A DNA stretch of 64,000 nt from Albula goreensis (taxonomy: Eukaryota > Chordata > Actinopteri > Albuliformes > Albulidae): the NCBI GenBank assembly GCA_022829145.1, contig CM040743.1:23348646-23412645 (forward strand), in the 5' to 3' direction. The first letter of the stretch is position 1. Each line of letters starts with the position of its first letter. A program made the position numbers and the translations under genes. The notes beneath the pieces are model-generated. The model did no database searches, was not told the origin of the DNA, and was given only the letters and a program-made list of their open reading frames with translations. This document shows, in pieces, positions 45,032-57,254 of this stretch.

Positions 45032-48000
45032 CTTGATTCAAAATACTACTTGATTATCTTTTAAGAATGAGAAGGTCTTATACTATGAAGCAAATATGAT
45101 TTAGCAGGGATACGGTTTAAAAGGCATGCTAGACTTTTCAGTTACTGAACACCCAACAGCACAATGTGTTTGAGAACCAAGTCTTATTTTTACTGAAAAT
45201 CCAGCATTGAAAATAATGATTGCTGAAAATCAATGTGCAAACAAACAAGTTAAACTATTGTTTCTCACATAATCATAGATTTCATGTATTCTTTAAGGTA
45301 TGAGATTAATGCAATTGAGTTTAGGATTAAGACAAGAATGTATATGAGAATAAGTGCTGGTCGAAAGCAGCTTAAATTAATTAAAAAAGAGGCCAGGCCA
45401 GAGTCCCAAAAATGATTAGAGTCAGTAATTATGGAAATTACGTCAAATTTGTATGAAAACATGATGAAAGGCATTTTGGTCTTTAAGACAGCGGCTGTGG
45501 TGAGGCAGATCATGAGGTTTACAGACCGAATCTGGGGCTCTTGTGTGTAAATGGGACCCACATGCTGACATTAGCAATAAATAATCAGGCATGTGCCATC
45601 GATTAGTGTCCTGGTGACAACCTGTACAAGAAATTGTCTCAATTAGTCATCTAAAGCATGTGGTATGTTGTCAACGGAAGCTGTCCCATGTAGAAAATAA
45701 CTGAATAGAGGTGCAGATATGAATGATACAAAGACAACTTTGTCAAAAAAAAGATCCAGTTGTGAAATATAGTAAATAAAGGGAACATGCTATATATCGC
45801 CAACCTGCAGTATCATGGAGATATGGTGAATGTTATTAATATTGATGACAGTGAAAAGATGAGATGTAAATTTTCTTCAAACACACCATTTCTCTGTTTC
45901 CCTTTAAAATTGTCAATCAAATTCCACCTATTACTATTTATGATGACCAGGGACCAAAAAGTCATTTTTCAGACAGCAGCCTTCATTCATAAAACTATTT
46001 TTAATTCTTAAAATGTTTACAGATGGCATATTTCTGTAAAAAGATCTGCATCGACAAAAAAGCTCAAAATGTATGGTAATTAATACAGAAGACTCTCATG
46101 AAGAGTTTTCAATGTAGTCTGACTGACAAAAATGTTTTTGCTCTCGGTTTTATAAATGGCAGAATGACACTGCCACACTGCCATCTGTACAAACCTTTCA
46201 CAGCACTACACAAAGAAAAAATCTTTCAGAGGTTCTCGCAGAAGTGCAAATACAGTATGTTCACATCTTCCATATGGCTGCATGACTGTGATTCCTTTAT
46301 TTTACCAGGTGAATTTACCAGGTATTAACAGATGAGCAATGAAGTTACGAAGAGGCCACTTTCATTGAAAATACAAACCTGGCTGTGTTAAATTTTCTGT
46401 GTGGATAAATTCACAGTAAACTGATTTGTCATGAGAAGCCATCAGAGGAACCCTTTTTAAACAGAAATCTATTTATGACATGTGAAAGTCAGTCAAATTA
46501 CCCAAGTGGAATCAGCTAATCTTATTTCTCATACTACAGTTTGGGTTAGGTTACAGTGTTTGATTTCTGTGAGTGTGTGTGTGTGTCTGTGTGTGTGTGT
46601 TGAGGAGTAAGGGCATATGATAATGATCTCACAACCCACATGCTTCAGGAAATTAAACCAGATTCAGCCACACAAGAATTCAAAACACTAAAATATTGGC
46701 CAAATAAAAATGTGACTGTGGATTGGCAGGCTCTTAAAGTTCTAACAACACAGTTATGAAATCTGAGGCCTTTTTTAAACAGGAATCACAAACCATATTA
46801 CATTGCTTATAGTACAAGACATTGTTTTCTATTTATAGAAGATATTCAACCTTCCAAGTACACCTCAGAATGTGTTCAAACTATTTTAGAGTTTTGTAAA
46901 AGAAAAAAGTGATCAAAAGGGTCCTTTTGGACCCAGTGAAACTATGAATACTGAAAGGGTAAAATCACAAAAATATAGTTTACAGGGTGACTGCATTGTT
47001 CTTTGCTCCATTGCAAAACTATACTTTTATAATGCGTGACATGTGAGTTCATATTCTGACACTGGCTACAGCAATATGTTTTATGTATTGTAAATGAGAA
47101 CATATTTGATGTATTGTTCAGCTAGGCCTTGAGAACAGCTTTTGATAATTCATTCAATTATCTAGCCTCATCGTCTGCTCCATGAGCTCCACTTTTAAGC
47201 TCAGATGCGCTTGTATAAACACACAAGGACATTTCTGTTCGGTTATGTTGCTGTCCACCCATCCTTAGCTGTATGTGGGTAACCAAGTTCCCTCTGACAG
47301 TGAGGCCAGCTCTTTTTGAAGTCTGGGTATTCACATCTGGCCCAGTATCCATAAGCAGTCTGGCTACCAGCGGTCGTCCAGGCAGAGGACAAAGTGGGCC
47401 TTGTTTAGCTATGCTGCTTAAGCGCCAACGGGGAGAGGCCTGTCTACACTGCTGGATTTGCAATTATACACTAAAAGTGGAGAATCTTTCTTCTGTACAC
47501 AACCAGACTTGCTATGCTATGGTAACAAGAAAAAGGCATATGTACTCTTCCAAACCTCTGCTAATATGCTAAACAGATAAAGGTCTACATGAAGCATTGG
47601 TCAAGTGACGTGACTTAAGAGGAAAGGTTTTTTTTTTTTTCTTTCCAACTCTGTTGCATACAGAAACACTGAGTAACAATGCAAAGATTTATTCTGCAAC
47701 TTTGTGTCAGAAACATTTAAGTCATACTGAGCTAATAAAATTATTATACTGTTGTCACATATTGTAGTTCATAATTTTTGCCAAATTTGTAACTGGAAAA
47801 TCTGGTAACTCTGGTACTCTTCAGTACATGACATTCATCCTAAGCATTATTTGGATGAAGATTCAATAGCTATGCTGCAGCATTTCCTGATCTTTAACTG
47901 TCTTGCAACTTAAAGTTTTTTCATTGCTCATGCTTCACATCTTGGAATCATGCCAGGTCAAAACAGGAACTAATATTTCTGGTCAACATACCCCTTAAGG

Positions 48001-48341
48001 ATTATCTGTTTTAATTGTATAAAAGTATGTGTCACTGAGGATGTTTAGCTCAGCATGACAAAGGCACATTTTCTCAGAACAGGGATGACTACCTGTATTC
48101 AGATAGAACATGGCTTTAGAGTACTGTATGCCGTCCAGGTCACAAGGTCAAGCCTGACATCATGGCTCAGAAATGCTGTGCTCTAGGGAGTGAAAACACA
48201 TGTTAGCCAGTCAAAGGAAGTGAGAAGTATAATTATGAGAAGTATAGTGGACTTTACAATTTTGAGTATCCTTAAAGATTTTGACTCCATTTTCCTAACA
48301 TCTTTTGTTTTATATGTATAGGAAACAAAGTTTTGGTTGGC
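45032..48341. other. intergenic DNA upstream of TGFBR2
   Basis: AT-rich. Unique blocks around 45480-45700 and 47160-47470 are less AT-rich and could be regulatory. A short TG run lies near 46570. No gene is supported. Confidence 0.45.
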
Positions 48342-48388
48342 AACACCTTCTTGCATTTACTGTGCTTTAGTAAATGCAAGAAGGTGTT
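48342..48388. repeat. perfect 20-bp hairpin
   Basis: AACACCTTCTTGCATTTACT (48342-48361) is exactly complementary to 48369-48388 around a 7-base loop (GTGCTTT). It lies about 720 bases upstream of the TGFBR2 start codon. No mismatches or bulges are present, so it is either young or conserved. Confidence 0.85.
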
Positions 48389-49110
48389 ATTACCATGTTT
48401 GAATTGTGCTGAAATGTTTATTTTCACACACAAATTCTAACAAAGCATGTTATTTTTTTCATGGACATTGAACATAGCCCCTTTTTTTGTTTGTGCTAGC
48501 TAGTTTCTCACCCCCCAAGTTGCTAATTTGTTTGACCAAACAGGCAGATGTAATATTTCAAGTGTGTATGCTCACATTAACTTTTTCATGACTTACTTTA
48601 CTCGAGACCATAAAACCACATAAAGTGTATACGTGCGTAAATTTGTTTTGTATTGGAACACAAACTAAAAGACGAAACATTACGTTAGAACTGAGAAAGT
48701 TACAGTTACCTATGCGAATTTTAAATGTTTTTTAAAAATGTTTGAGTGCAGTTTTTGCTCTGTAAACAAAGTTTATTCCAAACATGCAAGCTTGCAGCGT
48801 ATGGATGCAGCTTCCCGGCTTCTTCACAAGATTTGCCAGAGAGACAGAAGAAAAGTCCAGCCCTGTTTTAAAGATTTCCTGTTTCACAAGAAGTGTACTG
48901 TGTAGTTAGTCGCTTGAGTCAGAAAGCAAAGCACAGCGTGCCGCCGTTCGTCTTCTGAGGGTGCAAGCAGATTCCAGTAAACGAGGTGGCTTCGCAGTAA
49001 AAAAATTAAAAAAAAACGCTGGCTTTACACTGCAGTCCAGCTATTTCTTCAACATCAAGTCATTATCGACACTTTAATGAAAAGAAGGAGAAGCTATTGT
49101 TTATTCTCAA
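48389..49110 (+). promoter_or_regulatory. tgfbr2: TGFBR2 upstream region and 5'UTR
   Basis: DNA immediately before the TGFBR2 ATG. GC content rises from about 48780, and the region includes CGT/CCG-containing stretches (GTGCCGCCGTTCGTCTTC). An AP-1 motif TGAGTCA lies at 48915-48921 and an ETS-type TTTCCTGTTTC near 48885; AP-1/ETS control is known for mammalian TGFBR2 promoters. No TATA box is evident. The transcription start cannot be placed; it probably lies within the last 300 bases. Confidence 0.5.
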
Positions 49111-49186
49111 ATGGAGCGACTGCGGATTTCCGTCTTCTGGTGTGGAACTATATTCTTCGGTAGTTTATCCTTCAGTGACCTGACTG
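49111..49186 (+). CDS. tgfbr2: TGFBR2 exon 1: signal peptide
   Basis: ATG at 49111 encodes MERLRISVFWCGTIFFGSLS then FSDLT, a hydrophobic signal peptide that delivers the receptor to the plasma membrane. The exon ends at 49186 before GTGAGT in phase 1; the leftover G joins AC of exon 2 to make Asp26. Without splicing the frame would read on to a stop at 49356. The first exon encoding only the signal peptide matches the vertebrate gene structure. TGFBR2 is the type II serine/threonine kinase receptor that binds TGF-beta and phosphorylates the type I receptor. Confidence 0.85.
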
Positions 49187-52100
49187 GTGAGTTTTGGCTA
49201 TTATTTTTGTTGTTTGATTTATTGATTACAGGTGTGCTTTCTGCTATGTGTGGTCATTCGGACGTTTTTTATTGGCTTAAAGGTCTTTTTCTTTTAAGTT
49301 ATCCACATCAACAGTCGTTTGAAGCGGAATGCGAGTTTAGCGAGGCAGGTGATTGAAATGAGCTACTATGGTAAATGATTAAATGTGTCCAATTTAACGT
49401 AATCAATGTGAGTAGTAACCGTGCAGTTAGTACTTTATTGTCTGGTTATTGGGAAGTTTATTCATCTGTTTATTATTTAAAAATTGTGACGTGTATTTTT
49501 GTTACAATTAATTACATTTATGAAACGCTGCCAAGCTGTGAATTTCATTAAGTGTAGTTTTATTTCAATAAAGAGCAATAAGGTTTCCATTCACGCACTC
49601 CTGAGGGGTGTTTTTTAAACTCAAGCAAAGTGATTATGTCCTAGCAGCACTGTCCCTATATACTGAACTGATGAAGTTAAAGCACTGCCATATGATGACA
49701 GCTAACGGAGTTAAAGCAAATATTAATGTGAATAATGCTACTCGAGTTAATCATTGTTAATGCACTGTTCTTAACTTTATTCCGGAGATTAAAATCCGGG
49801 ATATTTGGTGAGAAGTTAGAAAACAGAATTTTTGTGGACATTGACATTTTATTTTGAATTAGAGTACGACTGGGTTCAAAACCCGTTTGACTCAAAAGTG
49901 TACATGTCAAATTTTTCACAAATATGAATTGTGATTGCATTGATTGAAAAATGTGTGTTTTGAACTAATTAAAAACACATATTAATTACCATGTCATAAC
50001 ATAAGGGCAAATGTACGTTTAACTGGGCCCAAAAGAACAACTGTAGGTTTAATTCTGTGCCCTTCTTCTGTTAGTGTGTGCACAGAAGTAAGTGTGAATT
50101 CTAGTATAGACTTAGTATTTACGAAAACACAAATAATTCAAAGTTTATAGTTACAGAAAATGTCACTCTTAAGTCTAGATCGGTGGGTGGTCCTGAAGAG
50201 TCTGTCTAGCCTGCAGTTGGGACATTACAGTTTCCTACCCTCCATAAACTATGGTATACTTGCACCCAAACACAACAAATTGCTCCATCCAAGCGACACT
50301 GTCTCCTTAAGGCGCCATCCCTGCCCCCTGCTATAATTGTGTGTTCTCTAGGTAGCAATTACTTGGATCCAAGCCACACCCACCTCCCCTTGCTTGAGTG
50401 ATACAGACACTGTTTGTAGCATTTTTAATGATACATTACATCCAGCTGTGCCACTGTCTACCAGACTTTGTTGAAAAAAGACTAAATAAATCATGTGAAA
50501 TAACAGGCCTGATCATACCCATAATGCTGATCACATATGCAGCATTTAAACTGGGCTTTTCAGCTCCATCAGTGTCTGGTTTTCAAGTGTGTCCTGTGTG
50601 CTTTTTACCTGCCTGTTATCTAAAATAGCTGGCACTTTAGGTAAATGGTAAATATCGCTTTCCTCATCATTTAAAAAACAACAACATATTCCCTACTCAT
50701 GTTTCCTTCTCGTGAAGATGACAATCTACAGCTGTCTACCCCTTATAACACAACATAGGCATCTTGGTGTGAAGGAAAGATGTACATCCACTCCCCCGAA
50801 TCAGTGGTCTGGGCAGGTTGAATGAGGGAAATAAGTGGAGGAAAAGAGAGCAGGTCTCTGTTTACTCGAAGCTCCACAGGCCACCGAAGAGAGCTCTGAA
50901 CAGCTATTTCAGAGCAAGGGTCACATATCTACCTCCCCCCCACACGCAAGTGGCTGTATTTTAGCTGCGCTTATTAGCCAGTCTATCTCAACAGAAATAA
51001 TCCTCTGCCTGACCTTTACTGTCTGTTGGAAAGTTAACGCATTTTGTGGTCCATTGTGAATGTTTGTGCCACTGTATGGTACACTGTTGTTGTTTTGACT
51101 GTGTAGGTTAATACAGAAATTTCCTTTTTGGACAATGTCATGTAAAGCTAATTCAGGCATGCCTTAAGACCAGGATCCATTATTGATGTGATGTATGTTT
51201 TTTTTTTTCATTTTCTTTGTTTCTCCATACCTAAAAGGGTACTAAGAATAATAATGTGCTTGAAATTAAGAACATTTCCATGTGCAATGATTAGCTTTCA
51301 CTGTTTTGTTGGAACAATCCTGACATGGCAGCTTTATCTTCTTGAATGTGCACCAGACCAGTGTGGCTGTGCAGTTCTTGTATCTTCCTGTAGTGATATC
51401 AGCTGAAGTTGTAGTCTCTTAAACTATAATGCAATTATTAATTCTCTGACCTTCCATCTCCTGTCTTAAACTTTTGGCCTCCACTAAAGTCACTCCAAAT
51501 GTGAGATTTGGTCTAGTGCTTTAGTCTGATTCCTAGTTTGATACATGATCATGCAGAAATAAACCTGCTAGAACCCTTGTCATGATATATTCCTCCTAAG
51601 ACAATGAATTGTGACACCTATACTAACTGCCAGAATGAATACAGTTTGAATGTTAGATAAATGCTGATATGAAAGAGAATGTCAGTCATATCAAAACTGC
51701 ATTCAGCACTGATGTGCTCAGGTACATTGTGCTGCTAGCAAGCTAGTTGGTTTCCTGCTTTGTGATTTCAAAATGCCCACGTTCAAGAGCACTGATACAA
51801 GTGGAAAATTTAGGTATGAGTTCCTCTGTGGTTTATGTTTCTGACTTCTTCTGTCTTCCTTCCCACTGTTCATACATACTGAATGATTAAAGAAATGATC
51901 ACTTTTTGAACTATTATGATATACCACTGCTAAAGATAAGTCAGCAAGTTTTATAAAGCAGATGGTTTAGTTTACTTTAGGCTTCTCTCTGCTCAAAGTA
52001 TACTTTGATGTGTGGTGTGTGAACAATATAGAAATGTACCTTCAGTGTTTTTAATTGTAACAATATGAGAAATGTCTACATGAACAAAAGTCAAACCACA

Positions 52101-53112
52101 CAGACTTTTTCTTATTGTCCTGAAGAGAAAGTTGTCGAGTGAAAACATTTGGACAAACCCCGACAAGTGAGCAAGCCAGAATCTACATACTTATTCATGC
52201 CAGGGCTTGTCTACACAACCCAAAGAAAAATAGGTACCTCTCTAAAATGTTTTTTTTTTAAAAAATGACCATGCTTTTACTCTTTTACTTCTCTGGGTAA
52301 AAGTGTAAAAGCATCTTTCTCGCATTCCCTCTCTCTTTCCTGTTATTGAGAAATAATTTAAAATGAATTACAATTTGAATTTTACCAGTGAGTTGGAATT
52401 TTGGTTTGCGTCCTGAGTTGATGATAGCTAAGTAGATTGAAATGAGTATTGATATCTTTTGTAATGTCTACACTTTGTGTAGACTTTGTTGTTGTTTGAG
52501 ATGTATGTCCATAATAGAATACAATGACAAGCAAGAGTTTTTCATTCAAATAATATGTGTTGGCATTTGATGGTGATTATGATTCTGGGAGGGGACATCA
52601 GTTATGTAAAATTAAGATTTTCCCAACTCATAAATGTTTGTTGTTGCTTTGAAAACTGAAAAATATGTTTATTTAAAAAATTGTAGTTGATAATAGAAGT
52701 TTTAAATTCTAATGGCATTGCTGTGCCAGTTATGAATGTATAGTCTTCAGTCAAAGCCCATAATAAAAAATCCCAATTAGAAATACCGATAATTCATGGT
52801 CAGTCAGCAGAACATCTGTGTCAAGCTTCAGTTGTGCCTGCTAAAGTAATCGTATGTGTGTAACTATCCCACGGACCTGTCAGCCTCATACTGAAGTGGC
52901 CACCCAGCCTTCAGCCTGATTACAAAGTTTGGGGGCAGAATAATGTCTTGTATTTTACTTACAATGTTTTGGAAGTGTGTTTACCAAAGATGAGTTGAGG
53001 ACAGAAGATGTCTATCTGAGGGCCACAATAGGCCGAGTTAGAGCTTACACTCAAATGACTGTTGACCCTGAGAGCTTTGCTTTACTTGTTATCTTGTTTA
53101 ATTTTTTTCCAG
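49187..53112 (+). other. tgfbr2: TGFBR2 intron 1
   Basis: A 3.9-kb intron with a GTGAGT donor and a TTTTTTTCCAG acceptor. It includes the hairpin at 52271-52314 and a small perfect palindrome GTCTACAC-TTT-GTGTAGAC near 52467. No alternative exon comparable to the human isoform-specific exon was recognised. Confidence 0.8.
52271..52314. repeat. 18-bp near-perfect hairpin in TGFBR2 intron 1
   Basis: ATGCTTTTACTCTTTTAC (52271-52288) pairs with 52297-52314 with one mismatch around an 8-base loop. In the transcript it would fold into a pre-miRNA-sized but rather short stem. No known microRNA is recognised. Confidence 0.7.
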
Positions 53113-53266
53113 ACGGGAACCTGGGCATGGTGAAGCTGAAGAAGTTGTGCAAATTCTGTGACTTACAGCCTACAAGCTGCAATGGTACCAGCGCTGGACA
53201 CTGCTACACAAGCTGCAACATCACAGCCATATGCCCTGACAAAGAGGAGGTGTGCGTCAGCATCTG
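53113..53266 (+). CDS. tgfbr2: TGFBR2 exon 2: ligand-binding ectodomain, first half
   Basis: 154 bases encoding residues 26-77, from DGNLGMVKLKKLCKFCDL to EEVCVSIW, between a TTTCCAG acceptor and a GTGAGT donor (phase 2, splitting Trp77). It supplies seven of the twelve ectodomain cysteines in the three-finger activin/TGF-beta receptor fold; LCKFCD is a family hallmark. Potential N-glycosylation sites are NGT and NIT. In frame with exons 1 and 3. Confidence 0.92.
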
Positions 53267-55536
53267 GTGAGTGACGCACGTTTCACCTGTGCCCTCTGCA
53301 CTACCACCTTAGTACTCAATCTAAAACAAGAATTACATCTGTAAAAATATGTTTAATAGTATTACCACTTGAAAAACATATAATGTGTTACCACATGCAG
53401 AACAGGAGGACGTGGAAAGCAGGTGTTAATTGACACACAGTTGGTAAGATGACGGCTACCATTCTAAAAGGATGATTGTCCGGTGACATCATAACCATCA
53501 AGACCACAACATAGAAAGAGGTTTTTTTAACTGGTGTAAATCTCTTTGGAATGTCAGAGGAAAGAATAATAGATGCTTATCACCTATCTAGTAATGCTAT
53601 TTTACAGCTTTTGGGTATTTCAAACACCCAAAGTCATCCCCTATTTCACTAAAAACCACTAAAACAGTATCACTTAGATAGGTGATGCTTTGTTCACTTG
53701 CGTTTCTGTTAAGCACAGTTGTGTTTGGCAAAAGACTTAAGGTATGAAGGATTCATTGGCATATTTCTCATGTCAATGGTGGCATGGGGTTGCCGCAGAG
53801 AAGGGAAATAATAAATCCACAGGTCAGTGGATTCTGTTGGTCAGGGTTTTATGCTTTTGGTCTTGGATAAGATCCTTCTTTTGTAGATGTCTTCCAAATG
53901 GTCCGTGTTGACATCCATCATGTTACTTACAGTATTCTATGTGCTGCTGACCCTTTTTTGTTTTGGGACTCTTAAACCCGCAGATCATAAAGAAGTTGAG
54001 TGGCCAGTGTTAAAACATATCAGTTCCTTAAAAACAAAGGCTTTGCTGAGTTTGTTGTGGATGTGAGCTGTCTGTTAGTCCCATTTCAAACTTTAATATT
54101 AAGCAAAACATTAAGGTATTTGTTTTCATCAACTTCCTGAATATTCAGCTCTTTAATGACCAATACTTGGCAAGAAAACTCTGCTGGTTACTCCTTAAAT
54201 CTTGGCACATTTCTTTGGTTTTATTTGCGACGAGAATCAGATGAGAAGGCATCACACGATTGCTCAAAACTGTCTACTGCTGGGTAATGATGTTCCTCAT
54301 TTCCAAGCAACAGATCAACGGGAGCTGCCAGTAGGTTTAAAACATTGAAACATTATGAGGAGTTTGTAATTACTGCAGTGTGTTCAGTAAAATAGCCCAT
54401 ATAACTGGAAGCCTGCAAGTCTAATTGACCAATTGATTCCATCAAGCTAGGATAATGATAATGATAATATTAGGAAAATAACCAAACATGGCCCTCCAAG
54501 AATTGAGTTTGATGCTTCTCAAATATGGTACACTGCACCCTACTGCACTGCAACCTCTATTCCAGAGTCACTCTTGCATGGAGAAATTGCCTTAGGGACA
54601 GAAGTCAGTGTTAACTCAATAAATTGGAGTGTTGCTTAAACTGTCATTTCATTTGTTGGGTACAAATTTGATCATTTATCACCTTCTGAAAATTGTACGT
54701 TGAAGAATGAATTGCCCTGTTATCTGTGACTTTTTATATTACCTGACAATATAATCATAGTTAATGTTCGTACTCTAAAGCCTGTCAGGATATGAAAATT
54801 CATTTTGGATAGTTGAGGAGTATCAGTGTTTTGAAATCTGAGACTCTGCCTCCCGTTTTTTGAAATAACTCTGTATTACTTAGCATCTGCTTAACTTTCT
54901 GGGTTCTTGTCATACTGGGATACTTTATTTCATAGATACTGCATTTCTGAATTGCTGTTGTATCATTTATTATTGAATTACTCTATGAAGTACTCTCATC
55001 ATGAAGTCACCATATGCGTGTTGGTGGACAAAAACATTGGGACTTAGTGTAAGCTAAATACATTAAGTGAAATACTTGTTGAATGATAAATTATTTAATG
55101 TGGAAATTCACCATTTATTAAGATAAATTACTAATGAATTATTGTAAAATTATAACATTTCCACTTTACCACATGTCAGTGCACAACCCATTCATTGCCA
55201 GAGCAACTGTGATCATAGATTGCATGAAAGAGTAGAGTTCTTAGGATTTGTATGACTGAGAAAGCTATGATTTTATGCTTATTTTAAAAATTAATGGCGT
55301 GAGAAATTATGCAGTTCTATCTCAGAGGACTGGGCTAGTAAGCAACTACAGTATTTTTTTCTGTATGTTGTACAAGGAAATTGGCCAAGTCAATCTTGAA
55401 GAAATAAACAGTTTACATGACAATAATGATCAAGCCACAGTTCTGAGCTTGAAATAGCATGTCGTTTTTTATATGAAGTTTAAACATTTAAAATTTAAAT
55501 ATGAATCAAATTAAACAAGTGTTTCTTTAATTCCAG
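53267..55536 (+). other. tgfbr2: TGFBR2 intron 2
   Basis: A 2.3-kb intron with a GTGAGT donor and a TTAATTCCAG acceptor. It is AT-rich, with no recognisable exon or repeat. Confidence 0.8.
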
Positions 55537-55727
55537 GAGGAAGAAAGATGATAATGTGACCATTGAGACTCTATGTCACCATCCATCACTTAAGCTGTAT
55601 GACCTGATGTTGGATGACTTTAACAACACCAAGTGTGAGATGAAGGAGAGGAAGACCTCGGGTTCACAGTTCTACATCTGCTCCTGCTCCGAGGATGAGT
55701 GCAACCACCACCTCCTCTTCTCCCCAT
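55537..55727 (+). CDS. tgfbr2: TGFBR2 exon 3: ligand-binding ectodomain, second half
   Basis: 191 bases completing Trp77 and encoding residues 78-140, from RKKDDNVTIETLCHHP through KCEMKERK to FYICSCSEDECNHHLLFSP. It provides the other five cysteines, so all twelve of the human ectodomain pattern are present; CSCSEDECN is the conserved end of the fold. NVT and NNT are glycosylation sequons. The donor is GTGGGT at 55728 (weaker than consensus), phase 1. A long GT repeat begins 28 bases beyond it. Read through, the frame would run into that repeat. Confidence 0.92.
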
Positions 55728-55753
55728 GTGGGTGGACCTATTTCCTTTACAAC

Positions 55754-55755
<2 letters not shown>

Positions 55756-55808
<53 letters not shown>

Positions 55809-55866
55809 GTGCGTGTGTGTGTGTGTGTGTGCGTGTGTGTGTGTGTGTGCGTGTGTGTGTCTGTGC
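55756..55866 (+). repeat. (GT)n microsatellite beside the exon 3 donor
   Basis: About 110 bases of TG/GT repeats with interspersed GC steps, starting 28 bases after the exon 3 splice donor. In the pre-mRNA it is a (UG)n tract, a known high-affinity ligand class for TDP-43 and CELF proteins, and it contains many GTGTGT pseudo-donors. Confidence 0.95.
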
Positions 55867-56419
55867 ATGAGCTTTTGAATAGGAAGCCAAGGGAAACAGT
55901 GGTTTCATTTACCCACTTAACCGGTAGTGAGTAAATACAGTTCCATTTTAAAAGATAATGCAGTAGATATGCATAATGACTTGCTGTAAAATGCTGTCAA
56001 ACTATTACCATCTGATATTCTTGTGATATTGCTAATACTGTTGTATCAGTATCAAAAATATAGCTGTATTTCTGGCTTTAGGTACATATTGAATGTATGT
56101 ATAAGTGAAACAGAACCTTTTATATAAGAGGAATTTTCAGTTTCATTTTGAGAGCTACAGTCTCCTCTGTTTATAGGCCTCACCCCAATAATAGCCAAAA
56201 TCCCATTCGGTTGTCCCAGTGGTTTCCTGTCAGTGCTCCCTGCTTCACTGCAATAATATCCAAGGTCCTCTCTGGTTATCTGTTTCCATGGTGACCTATG
56301 GATTTGCCCCATTTACAGAAATGGAAAATACTTGCTTACACTGCTATTAAATAATGTGATAGAAAACAGACATATCTGTCTGGGAATATTTGATATGCTA
56401 GCAAGAAACAATTTTGCAG

Positions 56420-56489
56420 GGGGCATGTGCGTGCATGCGGGCGTGCATGTGTGCGTGTGTGCATGTGTACATGCATGTGTGTGTGCGTG
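56420..56489 (+). repeat. imperfect alternating GT/GC/AT tract
   Basis: Purine-pyrimidine alternating DNA (GTGCGTGCATGC type), a potential Z-DNA segment, in TGFBR2 intron 3. Confidence 0.75.
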
Positions 56490-57254
56490 ATGGTTTTTTA
56501 ACTACTGTTCACAGCTGATTTCCATTTTCTCAGTAATGATTGCATCGGTAGCAAGTTCCCATCATAATTTCATTTTTCACATAAAATTCTTTCCCCTCCA
56601 GACTTTACAGCACCCACATTATGCCATGATGCTCTTATTCATAGTCCTGGGAAAGTTTGAAGCTGTAATATTTGTCATTTTATCCACAGATAATCAGACA
56701 GTTATCTGCTCTATGTATAGTGTCAAGCACATGCAAATAGAAACTGCATAATGAGTTTGTGGAAAACCGATCTCAGATGCAGCCTACCTAATTTCCAATA
56801 CAGTTTTTAGTAAAATGCCACTAACCTTTACTAAACTGCAGCATTAAGTTGACCTGATTTTTCTGAGACTGCTGGGCAGCTGGACGGCAGGAAGTGACCA
56901 GCTGATTTTGGCAAGATCTGCACTACCTTGGCAGCAGCAGTAGACCATGTAAAAGGAATCCATGCTGTGTAGAAAAAAAAATAAAGACTCTCAATTATTT
57001 CACTAGGCACAGCTAAAAGTAGTGTTTAAATGGAGCTATGTAATAGAAGGTGTTCAAAATTAAGTACAAATACAGGCTTAATTGTAATAATCCTGGGTGC
57101 AAGGATTCAAATAAGATATTTCATATACATTTTTTTAACAGGATTAGTGCGGCAAACTTCTGTGCTTTACTGTAACAGTTTTTGTCTGATTCATGTGGAT
57201 CTTGCAGACTATGAAATATCAGTCTTCTGATACAAGGTTTCCTGCTCTTTCCAG

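Larger units (their letters stand above)
55728..57254 (+). other. tgfbr2: TGFBR2 intron 3
   Basis: A 1.5-kb intron with a GTGGGT donor and a CTCTTTCCAG acceptor. It carries two GT-rich low-complexity tracts (listed separately); otherwise nothing is recognised. Confidence 0.8.

Noticed and set aside
49111-49356. An 81-residue protein from the TGFBR2 start codon
   Set aside because: Only the first 25 codons match a receptor signal peptide; the rest is intron read-through after the GTGAGT donor.
55556-55870. Receptor exon 3 read on into a valine/cysteine-repeat tail
   Set aside because: The tail is translation of the GT microsatellite; a splice donor at 55728 and correct phase with exon 4 show the exon ends before it.
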